DNA from: Novosphingobium sp. SG707
GTDB lineage: Bacteria; Pseudomonadota; Alphaproteobacteria; Sphingomonadales; Sphingomonadaceae
Direction of reading: 5' to 3'
NCBI RefSeq assembly: GCF_012275515.1
Contig: NZ_JAAZQL010000004.1
Coordinates: 310,001-374,000 of the forward strand
DNA length: 64,000 nt
The notes under the pieces were generated by a model. It had not been told where the DNA came from. It worked only from the letters and a program-made list of their open reading frames with translations, and made no database searches. This document shows, one piece after another, positions 16,671 to 23,968 of the stretch. The position numbers and the translations under genes were made by a program. Position 1 is the first letter of the stretch, and the number at the start of each line of letters is the position of its first letter.

Positions 16671-16700
16671 TCTGTCATGATTGAGACATATCATGACAGA
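16671..16700. promoter_or_regulatory. 11-bp perfect inverted repeat covering the yitT start codon
   Basis: TCTGTCATGAT (16671-16681) and ATCATGACAGA (16690-16700) are exact complements with an 8-nt spacer. The second arm contains the ATG of the following gene. In DNA it may be an operator; in RNA it would sequester the start codon and could repress translation. Such an arrangement is unlikely to be chance. Confidence 0.5.
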
Positions 16701-17325
16701 GCCTCTTTCCGAATCCGCCGCTTCGCCCACGGTGCCCCATTCGCTTGTCGAAGACATTTTCGGCATCGCCAACGGCTGCCTGCTGATCGGCCTCGGGCTC
16801 GACCTGCTGCATGAGGCGCGGCTGATCACCGGGGGCGTGGCAGGGATCGCGCTGCTGCTTTCCTACGTCCTGCCCTATCCGCCGGGCAGCCTGTTCACAT
16901 GGATCAACCTGCCGATCTTCGCGCTGTTCTGGCGGCGGCTTGGCACGCCCTATATCCTGCGCACCACGATCGCCACGCTGTCCATCATGGCGCTGGTCGA
17001 TGTGGTGGCGGCCAATCTGGTCATCGCGCGCATCACCATGCCCATGGCCGCCATCGTGGGCGGCACAGCGCTGGGCATCGGCATCCTTGCCGTCACACGC
17101 CATGCCACGGGCGTAGGCGGGCTTGCGGTCATTGCTCGCTGGCTATCGCAATGGAAAGGCTGGCATTTCGGCGCGATCTGCATGGCCATCGACGCGGTGA
17201 TCGTCTCTTCCGCCTTTGCCGTTCTGGGCATCGAGCGCGGCTTCTGGTCGTTGGTGGCGGCGCTGGTGATGAACGGGGTCGTGCTGGTCTGGCATAGGCC
17301 GGATCGGTATCGCAGCGAGGTTTGA
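16693..17325 (+). CDS. YitT/DUF161-type multi-pass membrane protein
   Basis: This 210-residue protein has five to six hydrophobic segments and begins, after a short polar N-terminus, with HSLVEDIFGIANGCLLIGLGLDLL. The segment ITGGVAGIALLLSY matches the GGxxGIxxxL pattern of YitT proteins, and the length fits. Function in the family is unknown; inner-membrane transport is often assumed. The ATG at 16693 was preferred to the TTG four codons earlier. It is followed by a long intergenic repeat, and its start codon lies inside a hairpin. Confidence 0.8.
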   Translation: MTEPLSESAASPTVPHSLVEDIFGIANGCLLIGLGLDLLHEARLITGGVAGIALLLSYVLPYPPGSLFTWINLPIFALFWRRLGTPYILRTTIATLSIMALVDVVAANLVIARITMPMAAIVGGTALGIGILAVTRHATGVGGLAVIARWLSQWKGWHFGAICMAIDAVIVSSAFAVLGIERGFWSLVAALVMNGVVLVWHRPDRYRSEV

Positions 17326-17337
17326 ACCGGTAAATTT

Positions 17338-17530
17338 GCCTCCGGCGGGCAAAGGGACTCGTCCCTTTGCAATCCCATTATGGGGTGGTGCTGGACTGGC
17401 AAACGAAGCCCTACCCGCGAAGCGGTTTATAAGCCTGCGGCGCGGCCATGTGGCGCAAAGGTGAAATTATGGCGCAACGTGGACATTAATGGGATTGTTA
17501 AGGGCCCAAGGCCCTTAACCCGCCGGAGGC
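17338..17530. repeat. intergenic repeat element, copy 1 (193 bp, palindromic ends)
   Basis: It starts with GCCTCCGGCGGG, then a stem CAAAGGGAC/GTCCCTTTG, then CAATCCC. It ends with the inverted version, whose stem is TTAAGGGCC/GGCCCTTAA. The interior has CCGCGAAGCGG and AAGCCTGCGGCGCGG. It fills the gap between the convergent yitT and pgsA genes, starting 12 bp from one stop and ending 19 bp from the other. Its interior matches copy 3 (30610) in reverse orientation. There is no open frame inside. Confidence 0.9.
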
Positions 17531-17549
17531 AAACCTAAACCTCCAACCC

Positions 17550-18143
17550 TCAATCCATATGCTTCAACCCTACCCGCAAATAATCCCACCCAGTCACCAG
17601 CGTTAGCACCGCCGCCGCCCACAGCGTGGTCAGCCCGACCGTATGGGGCAGATTGACCACATAGCCGCCCACATCGACCAGCCACCACGGCATCGCCCGG
17701 CCCAGGATCAGCGCGCCCAGGCACAGGATCTGAAAGGTTGTTTTCCATTTGGCCAGCTTTGATACCGGCACCGACACCTGAATCCCGCCCAGAAATTCGC
17801 GCAGGCCCGACACCGCGATCTCGCGCAGCAGGATGATGAGCCCGGCGATCACATGGAGTTCGCCCACATAGGGCCCGGTCAGCACGCCCTTGGCGGTCAG
17901 CACGAGGATAACGGCGGCCACCATGATCTTGTCGGCGATGGGGTCGAGGAAGATGCCCAGTTTGCTGACCGCCCCTTGCGCGCGCGCCAGATAGCCGTCG
18001 AAATAGTCGGTGATGCCCATCAGCGAGTAAACGGCGAAAGCAAGCGCATAGCCTGCGGTCCATTCGGGCCACCACAGCAACCAGACCAGCACGGGCACGG
18101 TAACGATTCGGGAAAGGGTGAGCAGGTTGGGCAAAGTCAGCAT
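17550..18143 (-). CDS. pgsA: CDP-diacylglycerol-glycerol-3-phosphate 3-phosphatidyltransferase
   Basis: This 197-residue membrane enzyme makes phosphatidylglycerol-phosphate from CDP-diacylglycerol. It carries the complete CDP-alcohol phosphotransferase signature DG..AR........G...D...D in DYFDGYLARAQGAVSKLGI and FLDPIADKIM, and about six hydrophobic segments. The start MLTLPNLLTLSRI at 18143 is the normal family N-terminus (PNxLTxxR); the in-frame extension upstream is unrelated. It is convergent with yitT across repeat copy 1. No strong ribosome binding site is seen. Confidence 0.93.
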   Translation of the reverse strand: MLTLPNLLTLSRIVTVPVLVWLLWWPEWTAGYALAFAVYSLMGITDYFDGYLARAQGAVSKLGIFLDPIADKIMVAAVILVLTAKGVLTGPYVGELHVIAGLIILLREIAVSGLREFLGGIQVSVPVSKLAKWKTTFQILCLGALILGRAMPWWLVDVGGYVVNLPHTVGLTTLWAAAVLTLVTGWDYLRVGLKHMD

Positions 18144-18390
18144 GGCCGAATCGCCATAGCCGCTAACCGCAACGCAAAAAAGACACGGTAATCGAAGAGT
18201 CGCTGTTTCCTTCGGCCTTGCGTCCATCCGCCCCCTACAGCGTAGCATTTATGCGGGCCGCCAACCGCAAAAGCGCGGGCCGGAGCGTCTGTTCGCCCCT
18301 CGGGTGAATTTTGCGCGCGCCCATCACCCCTCTTGCCCCATCCGTGTGTTTCGCTAGGACAGCGCGCACAACAAGGATCGACAAGACAGC

Positions 18391-19752
18391 ATGACGACAT
18401 CCACCCACCTGTTGCATCGGCGGCGCTTCCTGCCCCTGTTCGCAACGCAATTGCTGGGCGCGTTCAACGACAATCTCTACAAGAACGCGGCGGTGTTCTT
18501 CGTGGTCTATGGCGTGTTCAACTCGGAGAAATCCGAGGCGATTTTCTCGGCGGTGGCCTCGGCGCTGTTCATCGTGCCTTTCTTCATCCTCTCGGCGCTG
18601 GCCGGACAACTGGCCGATATGCGCGACAAGGCGCAGATCATCCGCTGGGTCAAACTGGCCGAAATCGGCATCATGATCGCTGGCGGCGCGGGACTTGTCA
18701 TCGCCTGGCAGGCCAAGCACGGCATGCTTGAGCCGTGGCAGGACATGCTGCTGATGCCCGTCGCCATGCCGCTGATCCTGCTGGCTCTTCTGGGCATGGG
18801 CATCCACTCGACCTTTTTCGGCCCGATCAAATATGCGATCCTGCCGCAACATCTCAAATCCGAGGAAGTGCTGGCGGGCACGGGTCTGGTCGAGGCAGGC
18901 ACCTATATCGCCATTCTGGCGGGCACGATTCTGGCCGGGTTCATTCCGGTCGAATGGGCCGCCGCGGGCGTGTTTGTCACGGCGCTGGTGGGTTATGCCA
19001 CCTGCCTTTCGGTCCCCCCCGCCCCGCCGCAGGAAGAAGCCCAGCCGCTCGATTTCCACATCCTGCGCGCCTCGGTGCAACTGGTGAAGAATACGATGCA
19101 TGATCGCCGCGTGTTCCTCGCCATCGCCTCGATCAGCTTTTTCTGGACCGTGGGCGCGGTGCTGTTCATCGAATTCCCGCTGCTGGCCAAGCGCGTGCTG
19201 TGCGCCAGCAAGGAAGTGGCCAGCCTGTTCCTCGTGATCTTTTCCATCGGCGTGGCGCTGGGTTCGGTGTCGATCAACGCGCTGCTCAAGGGCAAGGTTT
19301 CGGCGCGCTATTCGCCGCCTTCCGTGCTGGTGATGGCGCTCTTCGTCGTCGCGTTTCAGCAGGTCTGCACCCGGTTTCCCGCTACGGTCGATGGCCATCT
19401 GATGAGCATCGGAGAATTCCTGCACCACCCGCTCACGCCGCTGCTGCTGGCCACGCTGGGCGGGATTGCGGTGGCGGGCGGCATGTTCGTGGTGCCGCTC
19501 TATGCTTTCCTGACCACCATCGTCGACAAATCGCAGACCGCACGCACGATTGCGGCTAACAATGTGGTCAATTCGGGCGCGATGGTGGTGGGCGCGGCGA
19601 TTGCCGTGGGCCTTGGCGCGGCAGGGGTAGAGATCGTCGATCTGGTGCTGATTTCGGCGGCCATGTGCCTGATTTCGGCATGGCTGGCCATTTTGCTGGT
19701 CCGGGCCGAGCGCGAGGCCGAGATCAACGGCGGCCCGCGTCCTTTTGCCTGA
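18391..19752 (+). CDS. MFS transporter, LplT-like (lysophospholipid flippase family)
   Basis: The 453-residue protein has about 12 membrane helices and starts with the distinctive FLPLFATQLLGAFNDNLYKNA segment of LplT-type transporters, followed by the loop AGQLADMRDKAQIIRWVK. In Escherichia coli LplT moves lysophospholipids inward for reacylation by Aas; some relatives fuse transporter and acyltransferase, but here only the MFS part is present and no acyltransferase-synthetase gene is adjacent. Divergent from pgsA across a 247-bp gap in which I see no clear site. The substrate is inferred from family. Confidence 0.85.
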   Translation: MTTSTHLLHRRRFLPLFATQLLGAFNDNLYKNAAVFFVVYGVFNSEKSEAIFSAVASALFIVPFFILSALAGQLADMRDKAQIIRWVKLAEIGIMIAGGAGLVIAWQAKHGMLEPWQDMLLMPVAMPLILLALLGMGIHSTFFGPIKYAILPQHLKSEEVLAGTGLVEAGTYIAILAGTILAGFIPVEWAAAGVFVTALVGYATCLSVPPAPPQEEAQPLDFHILRASVQLVKNTMHDRRVFLAIASISFFWTVGAVLFIEFPLLAKRVLCASKEVASLFLVIFSIGVALGSVSINALLKGKVSARYSPPSVLVMALFVVAFQQVCTRFPATVDGHLMSIGEFLHHPLTPLLLATLGGIAVAGGMFVVPLYAFLTTIVDKSQTARTIAANNVVNSGAMVVGAAIAVGLGAAGVEIVDLVLISAAMCLISAWLAILLVRAEREAEINGGPRPFA

Positions 19753-19778
19753 CCTCTTTTGCGTGACGGCCCTTTCGC

Positions 19779-20066
19779 TCAGGCGATAAAGGCCATCACC
19801 GCGACAAAACAGGCGCAATAGGCCAGCAGGAATTCGCGCAGATTCTGCATCGTCAGACCCCGGCGCCAATGGCGCGCGCGGGAAATCACCATATGCGGCG
19901 CGGCATGGGCATGGCGCTTGAGCCAATCGGCCGCAGCCTTGGGCGCCGGTGCGGGCGCCTCATGCCGGGGCGACGCAACCGGCCGATCCACCCGCACATG
20001 GGGCGGCAGCGTTTGCAGAAAAGGATGATGGGCGCTCTCGTCACCCAGAACCAGTGAACGTCTCAT
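19779..20066 (-). CDS. small single-span membrane protein, unknown
   Basis: This 95-residue product starts MRRSLVLGDESAHHPFLQTL, has a proline/alanine-rich centre and ends with a hydrophobic segment (REFLLAYCACFVAVMAFIA), so it may be tail-anchored with its N-terminus in the cytoplasm. The central basic stretch resembles no domain I know. There is no clear ribosome binding site. It is convergent with the LplT-like gene, 26 bp apart. Confidence 0.5.
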   Translation of the reverse strand: MRRSLVLGDESAHHPFLQTLPPHVRVDRPVASPRHEAPAPAPKAAADWLKRHAHAAPHMVISRARHWRRGLTMQNLREFLLAYCACFVAVMAFIA

Positions 20067-20179
20067 GCCCGCAGGTTTAAGAATTTGTTCACCATTGCGA
20101 AAGCGAGCCACAATGGTTAACCCGTCCCCATTTGGGACGGGGGCGCCCTGCCCCAGATCGGGACAGGCGCCATGGCCGG

Positions 20180-20599
20180 TTAACCTCCTGAAAGCGCGAT
20201 AATATAATCCCATTCCTCCGGCGTGATCGCACTGACCGAGAGACGCGAGAGGCGCAGCATTTCGATATCGGCCAGCGCGGGATCGGCCTTGATCTGCTTC
20301 AGCGTCACCGGGCGCTTCAACTTGCGCACGGGCTTTACCTTCACACAGGCCCAGCGCCCCGTTTCATCCGAAGGATCGGTCAGACCCGACTGGCTGATCT
20401 CCATGATGCCCACGATTTCCAGCCCGATGTTCGAATGGTAAAAGAAGGCCAGATCGCCCGGCTGCATCGCGCGCATATTGTTGGACGCGCGGTGGTTGCG
20501 CACCCCGTCCCACGTGCCCTCGCCCTCCTTGACCAGATCGTCATAGGAATAGGCGTCCGGCTCGGACTTCATCAGCCAATAGGATTTGATTTTGGTCAT
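20180..20599 (-). CDS. EVE domain protein (PUA-like fold)
   Basis: The 139-residue protein consists of a single EVE domain: it starts YWLMKSEPDAYSYDDLVKEG, followed by WDGVRNHRASNNMRAMQPGDLAFFYHSN and ending with the EWDYI segment. EVE proteins have a pseudouridine-synthase/archaeosine-transglycosylase (PUA)-like fold and bind modified bases in DNA or RNA; some sit in restriction-like systems. Here it stands alone among housekeeping genes, divergent from the oxygenase, so a core cellular role is more likely than defence. Confidence 0.92.
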   Translation of the reverse strand: MTKIKSYWLMKSEPDAYSYDDLVKEGEGTWDGVRNHRASNNMRAMQPGDLAFFYHSNIGLEIVGIMEISQSGLTDPSDETGRWACVKVKPVRKLKRPVTLKQIKADPALADIEMLRLSRLSVSAITPEEWDYIIALSGG

Positions 20600-20676
20600 G
20601 CGTCCCCGTCTCGGATCGCCTAAAGAGGCTTCATGGATGGCGCGAGCTTAGCGCCTGTTGCAACACGGAACCACCC

Positions 20677-21612
20677 ATGGATCTTGCCAAACTTCCCGTT
20701 CTCTCGCTTTCCGATGCGCCGCAGGATTTTGCCCGCGCGATCGGCGCTTCCTTCCGCGAATATGGCTTTGCGCTGGTCAAGGATCACGGCATCGACCCGG
20801 CATTGATCGAGTCGGCATGGGACCTGACCGCGCAATTCTTCGCGCTGCCCGAGGAGGAAAAGCGCAAGTATTTTATCCCCGGTATCGCGGGCGCGCGCGG
20901 CTATACCCCGTTCAAGACCGAGATCGCCAAGGGCGCCAAGGCCCATGACCTGAAGGAATTCTGGCATGTCGGGCGCGATCTGCCCGAGGGTTCGCCGCTG
21001 GCCGCGACCATGGCGCCCAATGTCTGGCCCGATTCGCCCGAAGGCTTCCGCGAAGTCTTTACCCGCCTCTATGCCGAATTCGACAAGGCGGGCGCGACCA
21101 TCCTTTCGCGCATCGCGCTGCATCTGGGGCTGGACGAAAACTGGTTCGATCCGGCCATTGAGGACGGCAATTCGGTGATGCGCCTGCTGCATTATCCGCC
21201 TGTGGCCGATGCCGAAGGCGGAGCGATTCGCGCAGGCGCCCATGAAGATATCAACCTCATCACCCTGCTGCTGGGCGCGCAGGAGGCCGGGCTTGAACTG
21301 CTGACCAAGGATGGCCGCTGGGTCGGCGTGGCCCCGCCCGAAGGCGCCATCGTCATCAACATCGGCGATATGCTGCAGCGTCTGACCAACCATGTCCTGC
21401 CCAGCACCACGCACCGCGTGCGCAACCCGGACGCCGAGCGCGCCGCCCACAGCCGCTATTCGATGCCCTTCTTCCTGCATCTGCGCAGCGATTTTCCCTT
21501 CAAGACGATGGAACAGTGCATCACGCCGGAAAACCCGGACCGCTATCCGGTCTCGATCACGGCCGATGATTACCTGCAGGAGCGCCTGCGCGAAATCGGC
21601 CTCAAGAAATAA
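20677..21612 (+). CDS. 2-oxoglutarate/Fe(II)-dependent oxygenase (isopenicillin N synthase-like)
   Basis: This 311-residue cytoplasmic enzyme has the N-terminal DIOX_N segment (FREYGFALVKDHGID) and the jelly-roll core. The iron ligands are His and Asp in AGAHEDINLITLL and His in STTHRVRNP; the Arg-x-Ser pair for 2-oxoglutarate is in SRYSMPFF. Relatives are common in sphingomonads and often have unknown substrates. It is monocistronic and ends in a strong bidirectional terminator. Confidence 0.9.
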   Translation: MDLAKLPVLSLSDAPQDFARAIGASFREYGFALVKDHGIDPALIESAWDLTAQFFALPEEEKRKYFIPGIAGARGYTPFKTEIAKGAKAHDLKEFWHVGRDLPEGSPLAATMAPNVWPDSPEGFREVFTRLYAEFDKAGATILSRIALHLGLDENWFDPAIEDGNSVMRLLHYPPVADAEGGAIRAGAHEDINLITLLLGAQEAGLELLTKDGRWVGVAPPEGAIVINIGDMLQRLTNHVLPSTTHRVRNPDAERAAHSRYSMPFFLHLRSDFPFKTMEQCITPENPDRYPVSITADDYLQERLREIGLKK

Positions 21613-21613
21613 G

Positions 21614-21650
21614 AAAAGCGCGGGAGAGGCCATCCCTCTCCCGCGCTTTT
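21614..21650. terminator. bidirectional intrinsic terminator
   Basis: AAAAGCGCGGGAGAG and CTCTCCCGCGCTTTT form a perfect 15-bp stem with a 7-nt loop, A-rich on one side and T-rich on the other. It begins right after the oxygenase stop codon and faces the convergent porin gene, so it can serve both. Confidence 0.9.
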
Positions 21651-21709
21651 CGCGTTTCGTGCTGTCCTGCGGACGCCATCCCTCACGATAGCGCCCGCAG
21701 TTCAGGGCA

Positions 21710-22561
21710 TCAGAACGATACGGTTGCCGAGAACAGCGCCGTGCTGCCAGCAATGCTCTGACCGGCAAGGCGGCCATTCTGGACCGAGAAATTAGGCTGG
21801 AGATAGGCAGCCTTGGCCTTGCTGATGTCGGTATCGACCCAGGACACGCCGAAGGTGAACGGGCCAATCGGATATTCGCCGCCCAACTGCCAATCGAAAT
21901 ACGAGCCCGTGGGCGCCACCGAGGTGCCGTTCGGGCCAAGGCCGGGGTTACCCTTCGAGTAACCAAGGTGGCCCTTCAGCTTCAGCTTGGTCGAGGGCAC
22001 CACATAGGACGTGTCGCCCCACAGGTAGAGGTTGTCGTAAGCCTGACCATGGCTGTAGGGCGTGTTCGAATAGTTGCCCAGCGCCTTCTGCTTGGGGGCA
22101 TAGGCCACGCCCGCCAGATAGCTGACCGGGCCAACCGCGCCCGAAACCTTGACATAGGGTTCGGCAAAGTCGGTCTTGGCCGCGCCATCGGGATACATGT
22201 ACCAGGTCAGACCGGCATCGATCGTGACCGGGCCAACGGCCTTGGCATAGCCGCCGATGAGGTCGAATTCTAGGTTCGGACCGCCGAACGTGCCCCAACC
22301 GGCCAGGTTCGAGCTGAAGATGCTGCCGTAAAAACCGCTCTTGTGGGTAACGGTCACACCGGCCTGCAGCGTTTTGCCGCGGTCGGTCTGCGACACGCCG
22401 CGCAGACGATAGTCGCTGAGAACAGAAACGCTGCCCGTGACGGTGAATTCCTTGGGAGCGGCGGGCGCAGCGGCGTCTTCAGCCTTGGCAGCCTGAGCGC
22501 TGAGCGCCAGAGCCATACCGGCAAGACCAGCCAAAGCGCGGAAATTCTTGTGTGCCTTCAT
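21710..22561 (-). CDS. TorF family outer-membrane porin
   Basis: The 283-residue precursor has a signal peptide (KAHKNFRALAGLAGMALALSAQAAKAE). It begins its barrel with FTVTGSVSVLSDYRLRGVSQTD, the hallmark of the TorF/Gcw_chp porin family of sphingomonads and gammaproteobacteria. Many alternating strands follow and the protein ends in Phe, as required by the BAM complex. It should form a pore or channel in the outer membrane; the substrate is unknown. The ATG at 22561 has GGTGGAGT upstream. Confidence 0.9.
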   Translation of the reverse strand: MKAHKNFRALAGLAGMALALSAQAAKAEDAAAPAAPKEFTVTGSVSVLSDYRLRGVSQTDRGKTLQAGVTVTHKSGFYGSIFSSNLAGWGTFGGPNLEFDLIGGYAKAVGPVTIDAGLTWYMYPDGAAKTDFAEPYVKVSGAVGPVSYLAGVAYAPKQKALGNYSNTPYSHGQAYDNLYLWGDTSYVVPSTKLKLKGHLGYSKGNPGLGPNGTSVAPTGSYFDWQLGGEYPIGPFTFGVSWVDTDISKAKAAYLQPNFSVQNGRLAGQSIAGSTALFSATVSF

Positions 22562-22768
22562 TTTTGTGGACTCCACCCTGAACAAGAGATGTCGTCCCGC
22601 CTGCAATCGCAACCGAAGCCATCCTGACGTTTAAATCGTCTTTGGGTTTCGTGTCCGATGGGCGGTGATTAGCGTATCAATATTCCATTTTCAACGATAA
22701 AACGAAATTTCATGCTGCATTCGCGAAACAGGCGTGGCAAAAATAGCACCATTTACATTGGAAACCCC

Positions 22769-23728
22769 ATGATTCCGCCTGAAATTCTGATTACCGCTCC
22801 GATGCTGCCAACCGTCATTGCCCAGTTGGGCGAACGCTTCCAAACGCACCATCTCTGGGAGGTTTCGGACAAACCGGCCTTTCTGCGCGAAATCGGACCG
22901 CGCATTCGCGGCGTGGCAACATCGACCCTCTATGGCCGGGTGGGCGAGGATCTGCTGGCGCATCTGCCGGCCGCGGAAATCATCGCCAGCTTTGGTGTGG
23001 GCTATGACAATATCGATGTCGATGCGGCGCTGGCCCGCCGGGTTATCGTCACCAACACGCCCGGCGTGCTGACCGAGGAAACCGCCGATCTGGCGCTGGG
23101 CCTGCTGCTGGCCACGATTCGCCAGATCCCCGCCGCCGAACGCCATCTGCGCGCGGGCAAATGGCGCGAACGCTCCTTCCCGCTCTCGACATCCCTGCGC
23201 GGGCGGCGCGTGGGCATCCTGGGCCTTGGCGACATCGGCAAGGCAGTGGCGCGGCGACTCGAGGGATTCGCGGTCGATATCGCCTATTGCGGACGCCGCC
23301 CGCAGGACGTGCCCTATGCCTATTATCCCACGCCGCTCGCGCTGGCCGAGGCGGTCGACGTGCTGATCGTACTGATCCCCGGCGGGGCGGCTACGCGCCA
23401 TACGGTGAATGCGGCCGTGCTCGAGGCGCTGGGTCCAGACGGAGTGCTGATCAACGTGGCGCGGGGCAGCGTGGTCGATACGCAGGCGCTGATCGCCGCC
23501 CTGCGCGAAGGGAAAATCCTGACCGCCGGGCTTGACGTGTTCGAGGATGAACCGCGCGTGCCTACCGAATTGCTCGACATTCCCGGACTGGTGCTGCTGC
23601 CCCATATCGGATCGGCATCGGTCAGCACGCGGGCCGCCATGGGGCAATTGGTGGTGGATAATCTGGTCAGTTGGTTTGAGGGACACGGCGCGTTAACGCC
23701 GGTGGCGGAGGTTTTGGAGATTTTATAA
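22769..23728 (+). CDS. D-isomer-specific 2-hydroxyacid dehydrogenase (glyoxylate/hydroxypyruvate reductase-like)
   Basis: This 319-residue NAD(P)-dependent enzyme has the Rossmann motif GILGLGDIGKAVA and the catalytic residues Arg in NVARGSVVDTQAL, Glu in GLDVFEDEPRVP and His in LLPHIGSASVSTR. Arrangement and length fit hydroxypyruvate or glyoxylate reductases; exact substrate is not decidable. It starts at ATG 22769 after a weak GGAAA. The gene is divergent from the TorF porin and ends 9 bp before repeat copy 2. Confidence 0.92.
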   Translation: MIPPEILITAPMLPTVIAQLGERFQTHHLWEVSDKPAFLREIGPRIRGVATSTLYGRVGEDLLAHLPAAEIIASFGVGYDNIDVDAALARRVIVTNTPGVLTEETADLALGLLLATIRQIPAAERHLRAGKWRERSFPLSTSLRGRRVGILGLGDIGKAVARRLEGFAVDIAYCGRRPQDVPYAYYPTPLALAEAVDVLIVLIPGGAATRHTVNAAVLEALGPDGVLINVARGSVVDTQALIAALREGKILTAGLDVFEDEPRVPTELLDIPGLVLLPHIGSASVSTRAAMGQLVVDNLVSWFEGHGALTPVAEVLEIL

Positions 23729-23737
23729 GAGGTTTTT

Positions 23738-23964
23738 GCCTCCGGCGGGCAAAGGGACTCTGTCCCTTTGCAATCCCATTACTGGGGTAGTGTATAGGGT
23801 CACCGGAGAGCGGAATATGCAGCGTTCGTATTTGAAAGCCTGCGGCGCCAAGCAGCGTAACTCCGCCGCGCCGCAGGCTTTATCAACCAACCCGCAACAC
23901 GGCCAACAATACACCACCCCATAACGGGATTGTTAAGGGCCCCCGCCCTTAACCCGCCGGAGGC
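23738..23964. repeat. intergenic repeat element, copy 2 (227 bp)
   Basis: Ends: GCCTCCGGCGGG + stem CAAAGGGAC/GTCCCTTTG + CAATCCC on the left, and the inverted unit with stem TTAAGGGC/GCCCTTAA on the right. The interior carries a second, 14-bp perfect inverted repeat, AAAGCCTGCGGCGC (23835-23848) and GCGCCGCAGGCTTT (23868-23881). It lies between the convergent dehydrogenase and recG genes, 9 and 4 bp from their stops. Copy 4 shares the same internal palindrome. Confidence 0.9.
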
Positions 23965-23968
23965 AAAA

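Noticed and set aside
20180..20599. EVE protein as part of a modification-dependent restriction system
   Set aside because: It stands alone beside housekeeping genes with no nuclease or McrB-type partner.
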